Below are positions 8,801-23,800 of a stretch of 36,502 nucleotides of DNA, in pieces. The stretch is from Deltaproteobacteria bacterium (GTDB lineage Bacteria > Myxococcota_A > Polyangia > JAAYKL01). Made by a program: the position numbers and the translations under genes. Numbering within the stretch: position 1 is the stretch's first letter; every line of letters starts with the position of its first letter. The stretch covers positions 1-36,502 of the forward strand of contig JAFGWT010000264.1 in the NCBI GenBank assembly GCA_016937015.1. The letters run 5' to 3'. The notes under the pieces were generated by a model, which was not told the origin of the DNA, did not search any database, and saw only the letters and a list, made by a program, of their open reading frames with translations.

Positions 8801-11800
8801 GACGACGAAGCGCGCTTGAATTATGCGGAATTCTGGGTTCGGGTGGGGGAAACATTCGAGCTGGATATGGCGTTGTTCGATGATTCCGGTTTGGGAATGT
8901 ATTCTATTTATGAACTGGATACGCTTGGCAATCGCCAAACGTTGATTTGGGAAAAAACGTTCGATTATCCCCCTTGTCCGGACGATTATCTGAAGAAGAC
9001 CGCCATTCCTCATGAGATTCAATTCACCCGCAATGAACCGGTTCAGTATGAGGCCGTACTGAAAGACAACATGGGTAATGAAAACAGCCGCCGGTTTATT
9101 GTTCATCCACAGCCAAACATTGCACCTGAGGTTCGCTTTATAGAACCGAAGGCCGATCAGAATGTGGTTGCCGGCATCTTCCGAATGAAAACAGGTATTG
9201 TTATCGCGGATGATCGGTTGTTGTCCAAAGACGAAATTAAAGTATACGCCAATGGCGTCCAGGTGCCGATCTCTCAACTTAAAGAAGAAAATCTGTACAT
9301 TCGCAACGATACTACTCCCTGGATTTATGAAGCGACTGTCACAGAAGCGTTTTTGTCTATTCAGGACAGCATGGAAGCCAAGTATTCGTCGCGCATTGCC
9401 GAGGAATATGGATCGCTGGATTCACCTTATTCAACGCGGTATTCATTTGCGTTGGAGCTGCCTCCCGGGCTGACTGCCAACACGGAGCATTTGGATTTAC
9501 TGGCTGTCATCACTGACTCAGAAGGTGTTTTAAACAGCCACCAGCGAACCGTGAACATTCAGCCGGATGAAATTAAACCATCGCTCACTGTCAAAGATTT
9601 TGACGAAGGGTTCAATGTGGTGGAAGGGGCTCAGTTTAATCTGGAGTTCCGCGGTTTTGATAATGTAAAGGTCGATAATATGGCTATGTCTGTGGGGTAT
9701 CGGGTTGTGGAAGGGGATGGCACGAAGCGCCAAACATCTTATGGCAGCCCTGACTGGACAGTGCAGGGGATTGAGTCACTGGATTACGAGCCGATCAGTA
9801 CATTGAACATTGACACAAAATGGTATACCCGCACCATTCATGTTGGCACGGTGTCGGAAATTGTTGCCGCAATGAATGCCGAATTTGATGAGGACGTTGA
9901 TTTGTCTCACCCTGTCGGGCCATTGTTTTATGTGATGGTGCGTTTCGACGTGGCGGATGCCAGTGGCAATACATATCAGAAGGAATTTGCCTATCCGATT
10001 CGCATTGATCAGCGCCCTGTGGTGGATATTATTTCTCCGATTGACGGCACCACTGCTGTGGAAGGCAGCCATCTGGATGTGAATGTTCATGCGTTTGACG
10101 ATGTGGCCATCGAAAGTGTTCGCATTCGTGCCACATGGGGTAGCGCCGAGACCGAAATATATAATACGCTGCTGTATCAGGCGCCATACCAGGTGGAAAT
10201 TCAGAATATCCCCAGGTTTAACCCCAACTATTTTGACGAAAACCGGCTCACCATTCGTGTTGAGGCAATCGATTCTTATGGTGAAAAATACAATGATCTC
10301 GATGCCCACCGTGCCGAAGAGGAGATTGTTCTCGAAATCCTGCCGGATATGCCGCCAACTGTGGCAATCGGTTTACCGCGGGATGGGGACAGTATTTCAG
10401 AGGGCGAGCATTTGCTAATTCAGATTAATGCCATTGATGATATTGGTATTGACGACGTAACGATTAATGTGAGCGGACTGGTTACCGGCGATCGTTCCAT
10501 GGTGGACAATTCCTTCCCGTACGAGTTTCTGCTGAAAGTGCCTTATGGACAGGCTGGCGTGGATTTAAACGTGTCTGCTTTGGCAAAGGAAATTGTCTAT
10601 GGCCAGGGCATTGACGCGCGGGTATCCCAGAGCGCAAAAAGCAATGTGGTGCACGTCACAAAGGATGCTGTACCGCCGCAAATAGTGGTTCAGGAACCTT
10701 CTGAAACGGGCGCAACGGCCTTCGAGAAGGGAATGATACAGTACGCTGCGCTGGTGACGGACAATGTTGAAGTCAGCACCGTTCGAATTAACCTGTACGC
10801 GGATGCCGATGGCAGTGGTGTGTGTGACGCCGATGAACTGGTGAATTCCGTTGTGCAGACCAAGGCGCCTTATATGGGGAATTTTATTACCCAGTCATTT
10901 GAGGCGTACCTGAGTGAAGGTGTTGCGGCGCCGGATGAGCTGTCAATGAAACTGGAGTGGGTCGCATCGGATGGCGCCGGCAATGAGAGCGTTGCCACAC
11001 GACCTGTCACGCTCATTCGCAATGCTCTGCCGGAGGTGAAGCAGCTTCAGGTGCTGGACGAGCGTGGGTACAATCTCGGAAGCAACGTAACCGAGGTGAC
11101 CGAAGGACGTGGCATCGTTATTAACGTAATTGCCAGCGACAGAGAAACCGGCGTCGATTCGGCCAGACTGTACACCGCATACGGCACCGAGTTTACAGAT
11201 GATTCCTACAAGCTGTTTGGCCAGGATGATTCGGCACCGTTCCAGTATCATATGACCATTCCCACCGGCCGAGTTGGCGAAAAGTTGTCGTTCAGAGCGG
11301 ATGCCACAGATTTGGACGGATACACCTCTCTCATGTCCTATGTCCGTGAGCTGGAAATTGTGGAAGACCAGCCCCCGACCGCGACAATCGTCAAGCCGTT
11401 CAACGATCAGTCTGTTTTGATTGACGGACAGAATATCGAAATATACGTGGAAGCCTTTGATGATTTGGGTATCAACGGAATCGATCGGGTCGTATTTTAT
11501 GTCAACGATTACCCCGCCTACACGGCCTACTCGCCGTATTCGGATTTTGCCGGCTCTTTTGCTCAGGGCCATGTTTACCAGGCTGAAATCAGTCCACCGG
11601 ATGGTGTGAGCGGTTTTGCGGTCTACGCTGAGGCATTCGACATTCTTGGGCATTCAGGTCGAACGCAAACGGTGACAATTGGCACCGTCGAGGACACCGT
11701 GGAGCCTAAACTGTCTATTCAGTCGCCGGTTGATGGCCAGATACTTACCAAAAATGAAGCGGTGATGATTTCGGCGTCTGTGGAGGATATTGGCGCCCCC

Positions 11801-14800
11801 GAAGAAAGGCACGTGTTTGCGCAACTGATTCGCGAGTATCAGTATTCATCCAGCGATGAATCGGATGATTCATCACAGGCGGGTACAGGCGATACAGATA
11901 CCGGCGTACAGGACACCGACAGCGATGCATTGATTCAGGATGGTGAATGGGTTGAACTGTCAATAACGGACGAATTTGAAATATCCAACGTCGCAAGCAA
12001 AAATGACGTCGACAACTTTTACTACTGGTATGAGCATCAGTTCCTGGATTCCGATATTTTGACCCGTGATTTCAAACGGAATGAGCGCGTTCGCATTGTC
12101 GTTAAGGTGGTGACCCCAAATCATGTCGTTAAAAAAGAATCCATTCACGAGATAGGACTGCCTGTCAGCAAACGCACCTTTATGAGCTACGAGAAAGGTA
12201 CAATGACCGGCAGAAGCCAGGAGGCAGGGCCCTATTATACAACTGTTGACCAATTTGTGAGCGCGGAACGGCGGGGCGCAGTCATTGGCGCATGGTCACA
12301 GCACGATCCCATGTTGTGGGAAGCGGACCTCAACAACAGGACGGGCGCAACTATCGGCTGTACCGGACTGTTTATGGCAGACAGCACCATGGAAAATGTG
12401 GTGGATGAAAACGGCGACACCTTTCCTTACTCTGACCTGGTGACTGGTGGCTCGTACGTTTTTGCTGGAAATATTTCCGAAATTCATGCGGACGCCAACT
12501 TTGTGGTTGTCGCCAAGTCCGGGACACCCCCGCCACGGGATGAACAATGGTGGAAGTCTGAACATTGCCTGGGTGTGATGTCCAAAATTGGTGAGGAACC
12601 CGAGAGCGGCGGTGTTGACCTGGAACATCTGGCGGGCGAATTGTTACTGTTTGCCGTCAAAAATGACGAAGGCAGTCTGGGGGTTCCCTACCAGCTTGTT
12701 GGCCGGATTGACATGCCGTATCTGGAAGTTCATGGGGTGACCAGAAAAGACAATCTGGCGCTGGTGGCCAACGGCAATGGTGGTGTCCAGGTTATCGATA
12801 TTTCCAACATTTATGCCCCTTACCATGTGGGCTTCATTAAACCGAATGGTTATGCGCGCGATGTGGTGGTCGTTGACAACTACGCGCTGATTGCCGCATC
12901 CCACGAGGGCTTTGTGGTGGCGGATCTGTCCGAACCCACAATGCCGGTGGTCGCCAAACTCGATACACTTGGGGTTGCCAATCGGATTTTCGTAGAGGGG
13001 AACACCGCCTATGTTGCTGATATGGCGAGCGATGGTTTCGCATCTCAGCTGAATATCATTGACATAAGTGAGCCCTGGGCGCCGGTTTTCGAAAACAGCG
13101 TATCACTTACCCCTGCCCAGGTGGATTTGGTTGAGGACGGTGTATACGATGTATTCGTATCCGGTGGTAAGGCGTTTACCTCTGTGCATTATTCCGACCA
13201 GGAAGATGTACCGGCCCAGTCCGTTCTGGAAATCATTGAGCTGCAGCATCTCCAGGATGCAACCCGGGATGCAACTGTGCCGGCCGTCATTCACCGCACA
13301 GCAGATTGGGATGACTATGCGCCACGTACGGTGACAATGGCGGAAGGCGGGATTGTGGTGGCTGCCTCCAAACGAGGGCTCGATCGAATTGACTTGCCCA
13401 CATTATCTGTTTTGGATCACTCACCTGCCGCATTTGAGCAGAACGTTTCGACCGAAATTTCTGCCATTACGGTGGAACTGTCCTCATTCCTGTCCGCGTC
13501 TGCAGTCCTTGAGGATTATTTCACGGTGCATGAGCTGGATACACAGCTGGGCGTGGATGTTACCGCAGCCCTGTTTGATATTTCCTTTGTCAGCATTGGG
13601 GCAGAGACGAACCGCCGAATGGTTCAGCTTAGCCTTAAACCAGGAGTGTCCCTGGATGCGAACAAGAAGTATGTTGTCAGTGTGAAAGCGGGACTGACGC
13701 CACTTTCGGGTGTCCCATTACAGGAAACGTATCAGTTCGATTTTTATACCAGTGCGGCGGGTGCGGCTGTGGCGCCGGATATCATAGGAATTATTCCCCA
13801 GGAAGGGTCTATCTCCGGCGGCACACATGTTGTGGTATATGGCACCAATTTTGGAACATCGCCGGAGCTGTATATCGGTGGACAGCGACTGGTGGTAGAT
13901 GAGGTGCAACCCGCGCCGGACAGCAGTTCACCTGAATATGGCATTACCCTCGATGCATCGGATCGCATTTATGCGCGTACAGTGCCTAATTATGCCGGCC
14001 CCGCTGCGGTGGAAGTGGTCCATGAGAACGGACTTTGGGATGAGGTTCTGGGTGGATTCACATATGTGGATGAACTTGTTATTTCCTTTATTACGCCAGC
14101 GATTGTACGCGTGGATCAGATGGGGCTTGATACCCAGGTGGAAGTGGTTGGGTATGGTTTCCACGATGGCATCAAGATGCGCGCATGGAAAAGCGGTGAC
14201 CAGGCATCAGCGGTAGAAGACCATGTAGACGGAGATCGCATCCTTCTATACAGCGCAGAAAAAATGACCTGGCGGGTACCGGATTTCGAGGGGGCATACC
14301 GTGGTTTTGTGGATGTGGAAATATCGGACGATTCCGGACGAAAATATCTGTTGCCCAGAGGACTGTTCTACGGCCGGTTGAACATGAACACCGCCATCGA
14401 TTTATCGTTGGAGCCCAATTACAAAATCCCGGGCGATGATCATAGCGGAGGCGTGACCGACACCACCAAACTGCCGTATGGTCAGTTGGAGGATATTGTT
14501 TCGGATGCTGATCTTGGTCTTATTTATGTCCTTGGCCAGGGGAATGGCAATCTTTCAAGAGCAACTCTTAGCTCTGAAGACGAATTGCGTCTCCGGGGGT
14601 ACCCCAGCTGGATCTCGCTGTTGTACTACGAAAGAGATGCCCTTGAAAACACTGCGCCCATGTCAGGACTGGGATATTACAACCTCAAGCCGGACCTGAA
14701 GGCCACTGCAATGGCATTGCACCGAGATAATCTATACGTAGCGGCCCGCGGCTATCATTTCAACTACTTTGATACGCCCCTTGAGGACCGAACATGGCTG

Positions 14801-17800
14801 CTCACTTATGACCGAGAGGACAGACGTCCTGGAGACTTTGCGGATGACGAGAAAGTCAGAGAGCCGCTCCACTATCTGCCCCTTGATTTGGATGTTACGC
14901 CTGAATCAATAGTTGGTGCCGGAAATCTGCTGTTTGTGGGGTCTGAATCCGGAGTGGCAGTGGTAAGTCTGGTTGATCCCAACAAACCATCAGTTATTCG
15001 GTACATTCGCGAAGGCAATATGAATGGGTCGAAAATCACCATGGTGCCACGGCAACTGCAGCTGGTGGGCGATCACCTGCACGTGCGCACTCAGCACAGA
15101 GGACGGTTTGTCTTTGATATTTCAAAACCGTCCATGCCCCAGGTCGGCTACTCCGCAGCCGCTGCATCCAGCAGTGCTGCTGCCAATAACGGGAATTGGA
15201 TTTCATCGTCCCGTTACGCCCGAAATTTCGATGTGTACGACGCTCAGAATCCAGCCAATATGGCGCTTATAGGCAAGTACGATTCCCATTCATTTAATAT
15301 TGATGCCACCGTTGGCAGCGTTTTTGCGCTGAATACCATCGCTGGTACCAGCACAGGTCATATGGATGTTGCAGCTGAGCCAGTGGTTCTGTCTGAGTAC
15401 AAAACCTCATACATATCGTTGTTTGATACCAGCCGGTTGGATCAGATTGAACTGGTGGATGCCATTGCCATGGATCGAAATGTTCAGCGGGCAATAATAA
15501 CTGATGACGGTGTGATTGTGGCGATGTCATTCAGGCAGGTTCAGTTGATTGATTCCATGCTGAGAGATCTCGTCTCATCAGAGCCTGAAGATGGTGCAGC
15601 CCACGTACCGTTGAACCGTTCGATTGAATTGAAATTCAGTGCACCCTTTGCCTTTGAAGATTTAGCGGGGATTAAGCCGTTCATATCGCTGCGCAGGGAC
15701 GACGGCACGACCGACGGGGAAACGATTGAATTCAACCTGTCGATTGACGGTGACAACGCCCGCATCCTGATTATCTCACCAGCGACAGAGCTGCTGCCTG
15801 CTGAAAACTATTACGTTCAACTATCTGGTTTGCCGGGAAGCCGACGAACAGTGGGATTGTTTGACCATCGGATATCCTTCAAAACTGGTATTGACAGCCT
15901 GCCGGCACCCGTGATTATGAGCGTTTCTCCGACGCTGGTTTCTACGGAGGGCCAACCGGTATCCGTGTCGGTAATGAATGCGGTTGTGGCCACAGATCCC
16001 GCTTCACCGCGGTTTGAAGTGAGCGGTGAAGTTGCGCCGGTGATTTCGAGTCAGGCAGACGGCGGCGGGATTACAACTTTTGAGATTGACGTGCCACCCA
16101 ATACCGCCGGACCGGCAAGTCTCAAAGTCGTTAATCAAAACGATGCATTTGATAAATTGAATGGCGCACTACAATACATAGAGCCGTTGTCGGTGAAGAG
16201 CTTATCGCCAGTGAAGGGACCTCAGTATGGTGGTAATCTGGTCACCATAAAAGGTAACGGATTTAGACCAGGGCTGGCACGGGTAAGCGTAAAGGTTGGT
16301 TCGGAATGGCTTGATAATGAAAAAATTACTGTTGTAGACCCCGAGACCATCGAAATTACCATGCCCCAGGGACCACTTGGTGTTGTGGATATTACGGTTG
16401 CCCTGGACAACGGACAATCGAAGACGCTGGTTGATGCGTATCGATATCAGCAGCAGGCGAAGCTGAATTTCGACAGCGACATTTATGGCCATGTGTACGA
16501 TACGATTATCGATCCCACCGGTACCTGGCTGATTGCGGCGGCAGGAAATGCTGGGGTTTATATTTACGATCTGTCTGATGGCGCCGAGAAGCGGCTGGCG
16601 GCTAAAGTGAATCTCCCAGGTTCGTACTATGCCACCGGTGTGGACACGTTCTTTGAGCGCGGTGTGGATCGTCTGCTGGTGACCGGCTCGAAGTTCGGTG
16701 CCACCGACGATTCCAAGCTATTTGTGATTGGATTTGACAGCCTGGATATGACCCAGACAACGATACTGGATGCCGTTCCCCTGGAATCAAACCTGGCGAT
16801 GGGCATTGATGCAGAGAACAGTCGCGCAGTGGTGGCCATTGGCAATAAAGGGATTGGTATCGTGGATACTTTCCATGCAACCAAAGCCTATTTTAATCAG
16901 TACTTTGAGCTCCCCAACGACCATTGGGCGCTGGATGTTTCAATTGTGGACGACGACGAATCAGCGCCGGAGCGATACCTGGTGACTGCGGCCAATTACA
17001 ACCTTCAAGACAATAGTCTCGAAAACGAGGAAGATCCGCTGACAGGCGCCTTCTACATGATTGAACACAGTGCTGACAGCGGATTCAGTATTCTGAGCAG
17101 TTTGCCAATTCCCGCCCGACGCGTGGTGACAGAAGGGAAACTGGCATACCTTGCGGCCGGTGCCAACGGAATGGTGATTGTCGATTTCTCCGATCCGTAC
17201 AATATGAAGGTGCTTTCGCGAGTCAATGACCTTGGAACCGTGTACGATGTATCCGTCAATGGCAATCTTGCCTATCTGGCCCTTGGCGAAAACGGCGTGG
17301 CCGCATTTGACGTGACAGATCCGACCAATCCTGTGCGATCTCATAGTTTGGATACTGCTCATAAGCGCTCAGAGACAGTACTGGCACAGGATTACTTTGT
17401 CATTCACGACGGACTGGGGCCCTACAGCCATGTCTATTTCTCCCTGACGCCGGATGTCCTCCTGAAAGTGTTCCGAGTGGATCCCCCAAACCGGATTTTG
17501 GATGAGGATGCTCTTGGGGCGCTCAGGATGCGCGTGCGATTTAATAAGGCGATTGATCTGTACCCGTTTAACATTGAGAAGTTTGAGCTGACGGGCGCTG
17601 ATGGAGCGGTTTTACCCATCAACGTGGAGATTGTGAACAATGATGCCCTGGTAACGTTGCTCTCGAGTGCCAATGTGCAGGTGGGAGATGTGTTGACGCT
17701 TCGGGTAATGGCGGGGATTGCATCCCATAAATCAGTTGGGGTAGCGGAAGTACCGGATAATCCTGAAGGGATAATCCTTTACGAGCTGAAACATGATCAG

Positions 17801-20800
17801 CAGTTCGACTTCACCTATCGCGGTGGCCGTCCTGAAGTGCTTGGCGTTGATGCGGTGGTGCCGCGACGGATCCCGGTGAATTACAGTGATGAAGTAACGA
17901 TTTCGGTCATGGGCGTGCCCACCGATAAATCCCGTGTCCGTGCCTTCGTTGGCGGTATGGAAATGGGCATTAATGACATTCAGTCCGAAAGCACCGATGA
18001 GCGTAACGGCATTATCTTTGCCGAAGTGCCAAAGATTTCCCATGCGGGTCAGTACGATGTTACCGTGATGATGGAGAAGGACGGTCTATGGCAATCGGTG
18101 GTGTTGCGTGGCGGGTTGACTGTGGATGCACCGATTGAATTTGACCATCTGTCTCCCAGCTGGGGACCTATCACCGGGGGAACAACGGTGACTGTAACCG
18201 GTAGTGGTTTTGAACCAGGAAACTCTGTGATGAACGGATTGAAGGTGATGGTAGGGGATGTGCCGGTTCAAAGCATTAAGGTGCTTTCCACCTGGCGTAT
18301 GGAAATCGTCACACCGGGAGGGCACTGGGGACGAAATGGTGTTTATGGCGAAGACCGGTATGGCAATATAACAAGTCTGACCGGCGATGATGGGTTTGGA
18401 TATGGGCTGAAACAAATCTCCACTGCGAGCACCGTGTTTGCGCCGACAGAACTTGTTGTGGATCACCATGCCGGAACAGCCATCACCAATGGTGGGTTCT
18501 TTGGACATGTGTGGTCCAACAAACAGCTTTTCCAGTTTGATGTGGCCGGGACCCCCGGTGGTAGCGATGATTTCTACGACCCGGTGCGTGCGGCGACATT
18601 TGATATTCAGGATGCCAACAATCCTCTGCTGGTGGGCAGCGCAGGCGCCTTACCGAGCGGCCCTGACTGGCGAGATCGCCTGATGGCAATATTGGGATAT
18701 GCCGGCCTGCAAAGCAAAGTGAACTACGATCAGGCGCTATCCAGCATGGAGGAGCTGCTGTATGATCAGGTGGAGGGCCATCAGTTCCCAACAAATGTGG
18801 ATTCTGTGGGCATTTTTCCCACCGAAGAGATGTCAGACGGCATTTTGCATAAACGGTTGTATGTGGCCAGCGGTATGAGCGGTGTCGCCGCGTTGAATCT
18901 GGATGACCAGAACGGACTCCAGCTGGTCTCGGAAGCTGCGCGCGAATCATATGTCGGTGATGTTTACAAAATTGGGAATGCCGTATTCGCAGCTGTGTCA
19001 GAACCAAGTCCCGATTGTTCGGCCAAGGAATTTTGCAGTGACGTTTGTTCAAGCGGCAAAGCAGCGAAATCGAAGCCGGTATTGCAGTTGAACTACGCCG
19101 TCGAAACCGATCCAATCCAAGTGGGCACTGTCAGCGATTTGAATGGAAATCTCATCTCCGGGGCCAATGTGGTGTATGTTGATGGAGACCTGCTGTTTGC
19201 CGGTGGCAAGCGTGGGTTTGAAGGATTCAATCCCCATCCTGATATCTGCCCAGGTTTGACGGAAGGCGTTTGGGGGGCTAATTTCAGCACTGGCGACGAT
19301 TTGGCCACACAAACTCTGCAGGCCATCCATCTGAACGATTCGGCGCTCAGTTATGAATATGTGCTTTCGGGCAATCCAAGAGATGTGGTGACCTACGGCG
19401 ACTATCTGTTGGCAGCTGTGGGTTCAAAAGGAATTGATATAATCAATATAACCCGTCCGGATCAGGACCGTGCGCATTTTGCACTGGATACCCAGCTGCA
19501 GAGCAATCCTGGCGCTGCGAATAAACTCAAACTGTTGGGTAATCTGTTGTTTGTCTCCGCAGTCGATGGGGGCGTTGTCGTTCTGGATATCGCCAATCCA
19601 CTTTCGCCCAGCGTGATTTCCGCCGGTAACACTGAAGATGTTTATGCTATCGATACCTACAAGGGGCGTCTGGTTTCCACATCGCCATCCCGAGGTATGA
19701 CTACCTTTGAATTGCCAGGGGCTATTGTTACAAAAACATCTATCAAAGAGGGCGGAACAATTGCGTCTGATGACTTTTACCAGGTGACATTTAATGAGTT
19801 TGTTACAATTGACTCTGTTGTTCATGCTGATGCGGTGACGGTGACAGAAACGTACACCGGTTTGCCTGTGGCGGCGGTTTCTGTTATTGCGCTTGACGAT
19901 GACGATGAGGATGAAAACAACGGCGAGGCGGCGCGACGGTTCGAAATTGATTTCGAACGAAAGGATGGAGAGTCCTATGAAATCCGCATTGCTGGCGTTC
20001 AGAATCTGCGCAGCCAGGAACAGTGGGTAACTTTCGTTGGCCATGTGGTCGCAGCAAATGCCAACGCTCTTCAACCGGTGATTCATGAGTTGGATAATGC
20101 CATATTTAACATTGGCACCAACGATGGTGAATCGATTGTTGTGCATGGGGAGAATTTCCGCAACAGTGATGAATTGAATGTGTACATTGGTCGCGACTCG
20201 GTACCGTACACTTTTGTGGATGATTCCACGCTTGAAATAGCCCGAACGGATGTATTGGCACTGGCCAACGGTACGGGAGATTTTACCCTGAAAATTCAAG
20301 ACAATGACCTTGATGCGTTTGTGCCTGGCGCGATCATCATTGGTGACCGTCTCAATGACACCAATTTTGGCCTATCTCGTGATTCCGCGTTGATCCAGGG
20401 TGGTCCAATGGTGACAATTTCAGCAGACAAAATGGCGATTCTGCCAGGGGCAAAGGTTCGCATGCGTTCTGTTGCGCCGCGCTGTGCCGGTTGGCTGCCG
20501 GAGGATGAACAGAGCGATTGCGTCATTGAAAGTGTCGAAGTCGCGCCTGGGGAGTATATACCGGACCTGCGCGACGATGTGATTGATATGAGTCACTTCA
20601 CCTACATGGTCCCAGGTGTCATCATGCCTGAATTATACGAAATATATCTGGTGATTGATGGCGTAGAAGTGTTCGTCGATTACTTCTCCTATAATATCGG
20701 GGAAGGGCGAGGCATTGATTTGCCCAATTATCCGCCGATGATTATGGGCGGCGCTCAGTTTGACGGCGATACTCTCTATGTGGGGGTCAAAGCGTCCGCC

Positions 20801-23800
20801 AGCATGAGTGGCAAGGGCTTGAATCGTTTCGTCATGGAGAGAGGATTGGAGATATATGACGTTGCCATCTGGGAGCGTCCCATTCGACTCTCGCAGTTGC
20901 GAACCGGTCAGCCCGTCTATGGTGTGGCGGTCGTTGATAACCTGGCCTATCTGGCCAATGGCAGCGATGGTCTGAATATTGTTGATGTACAGAATCCGGA
21001 GAAACCGCAAAGTCTGTGGCATATCCCGGTGCCTGGCAATGTGGCCACTGATGTGGCGTATCTTGCCCCCAATGTGCTGGCCATGGCTGTTAGTGACAGA
21101 AATGGCAGCGGCTTTGTTCGTTTCTTCGATATTGAAGATCCCGAACTGGATCCGCCTGTGGCCACTGGGTTCTCGCCGATTTCATTTGTGGGTGAGGAAC
21201 TGGCGGGTGAACCTCTCGACATTCATTGGCACGATGGAACCTTGTTTGTGCTGCTCAATGTTAATGGCGCGCTGCGTCTGGCCAGATTTAGTGGCTTTGG
21301 CACTCCAGCAGGAGTGACATATCAGTCACAAATGATTGAACGCGGCAAAATTGCGTCGTTTGCCCAGCCGTCTGATTGCTCGATGAGTGTGCAATATGGC
21401 CAGGTGATGATCACTACCGGCGGAAACTATCTGGTGCTGCAGCCCAATGCGAGCGGCTCTTTCGAGACGGTTTACTGGGATGGAATTGATCTGGATGACA
21501 TGGACAGCATCGCCCCTCATGAGCTGATTTCCAACGGTGGCGCCATGTTCATCTCGAATATTGATGGTATCATCAATATGCCCACCCCTGATCTTGCTGT
21601 TGCCCAAATCAACAAAGAGGAAGGTGCAACGCTGAGTCGCGGTGAAAGCCTTGAAATTCAATTCAACCATCTTATCAATACGTCGGAAACGACGATTGCG
21701 GACGGTCTGTTGCTTTCAAATGATATTGGGGAAGATATTTCCGACCTCTTTGACGTTGTGGCTATTAATACTCTGGCGGGTGGTAATATTCAGATTTCTC
21801 TTTTACCTGAGGCGAATTATGACGGTGAACTGTATGTGGATATAACAACCGGGATATTCGATATTTCCGGTAATCGCCTGCAGCACCCCGTTCTCCGTCA
21901 GATTGAGGTATCATCCAACACCGCGCCTTTGATTGACTCCGTTTACCGCGAGGTAAGCGACAACGCTAAAAATAATTTCTTCCATGGCGAAGCAGGCGAG
22001 ATAGCCGTCGTCACGGGAACACAGTTTGGTACTGATGCGGCAGGTCTGCGGATTTGGCTGGGAGACTCCAAATCGACGCTGTTTGAAGTGCCGGCAGGAA
22101 ATATACTTAGTGTTGGCGACGACGAATTGAGATTCGAGCTGCCTGAGATTGGCATCACGCAGTCCATTGCGGCACTGGCGCTGACCATTGCGCGAGATGA
22201 TGCAAGTGATTCACTGATTGGCGCGGTGATTGTTCAGCCCAGAGTTGTTATTAACGATATTTTCCCGACCTCTGGTCCGCCACAGGGCGGCAGCTTTGTT
22301 TCCATATATGGCGTAGGATTTAACCATAATGTGAGTGTATATTTTGACGGTGCCATAGCGGGCGACTTGCGCGTACGCAGCAGCAATCATATTGAAGTAC
22401 GTGTTCCGTCGGGGCAGTTTGGCTATGCCGATGTTTCTGTTAAAAACAGCCTGTTTACAGATGAAGAGAGTGTCCTCGAAGAGGCGTATTTCTATACCAA
22501 CCAGGAACTTGGTTCAGTGGATCTGTCTCAAAATGGTTATCGGGCAAGTCCGATTGCAAAAATGGTCGTTAAAGACCAGATTTTGTACTCTGTTACCGGC
22601 GGCAGCTACAAAGGCATCAGTATAACGGGTAACAGCAGGACGGTCAGAACCACCAAAGGGCAGTTGGTGCTTTCAGACATTTCAGATCCCGTTCATCCCA
22701 TACTGATATATGATCACGTCGGAGAAGTGGAATGGCCGTATCACCTGAATGATACCTTTGCTCCGGAGGGTCTCAGGGATATCGCTCTTGAAAACAACAA
22801 TCTCTATGTGGCGGGAGGAAACTATTTTGCTCACCTTGATGTAACGCTGGCAGCGGATCCCATCATTGTGACCGACACCTATCTGTCTGATGCTCAGGGC
22901 GATTACGATGAGGCATGGGCGCTGCAGGTGCGCGATGATGTTATCTACCTCGCCTGTACAAGCGGGCTCCGTGTATTTCAGCGCAGTGTTGAGAACCGAA
23001 TCGAGCAAATAGGCTTTGTACCGGCGAGCGTTATGGGCGGCGCGCCTCGCCAGATGGTGCTTGATTCTCATTTACTGTGGGTAGCGATTCCCGACGCGCA
23101 CTTGGTTGTCGCACTGGATTTACTTGGCGGGAGATTCGACGTTGTCGACGAGGTGGATATTGTCGATATGAATGGCAACCAGGCAACTCCCAGCCATCTT
23201 ATTGTTAGAGATAAGCTAATGATCGTGTCGACCGGTATTTCTGGCAGTATCGTTGCTTTCGATGTGGGACTCCCATATGACGCCATGCCGGTTGCTCAAA
23301 TCGCATTGGAACAGGTGAACGCATTCAGTGAAGTATTCGCCGGTGAAATCGATATTCAGGCACAAACACTTTATGTTGCAGGGGGGCAGGGGGATTTGCA
23401 GCTGTTTGACATTGCGTCCTGGCTGAACAATGATTTCTCGGAAAAAGCAACGCTGCGAAATTACTTTGCGCCTATCGGTGCAGTGGAATCCATCGCCATC
23501 GGCAGGGGGATGATTTATGCGGGGACGGCACATGTAATTCGTTCTGATGCCGCTGTGGAGAATCCGTTATGGGAAGGTGTTGAATTTGATAGTCTGCAGA
23601 TTTCGGGGTCCATTAATACGTTTGATTATAACCAACTTGCGGTGATTGAGCAGGTACCTGCTGCCAGAGAAGTGCATCCTGCTGCGCACCCCATTGAAAT
23701 TCAGTTTAATCGCATTCTCGATCCGGAACTGTTGGATACGTTTGACAATGAATGGCTTCGAGTGACGTATCTTGGCACACCAGTTGCCGGATATGTCTCC

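Noticed and set aside
8504-9277. 257-residue minus-strand open frame, the longest inside the giant gene apart from the main frame
   Set aside because: It is antisense to continuous Ig-like coding sequence, has no recognisable domain, and is what codon bias in a long gene produces on the opposite strand. The same holds for 19424-20299 (-), 10943-11653 (-) and 34847-35518 (-).
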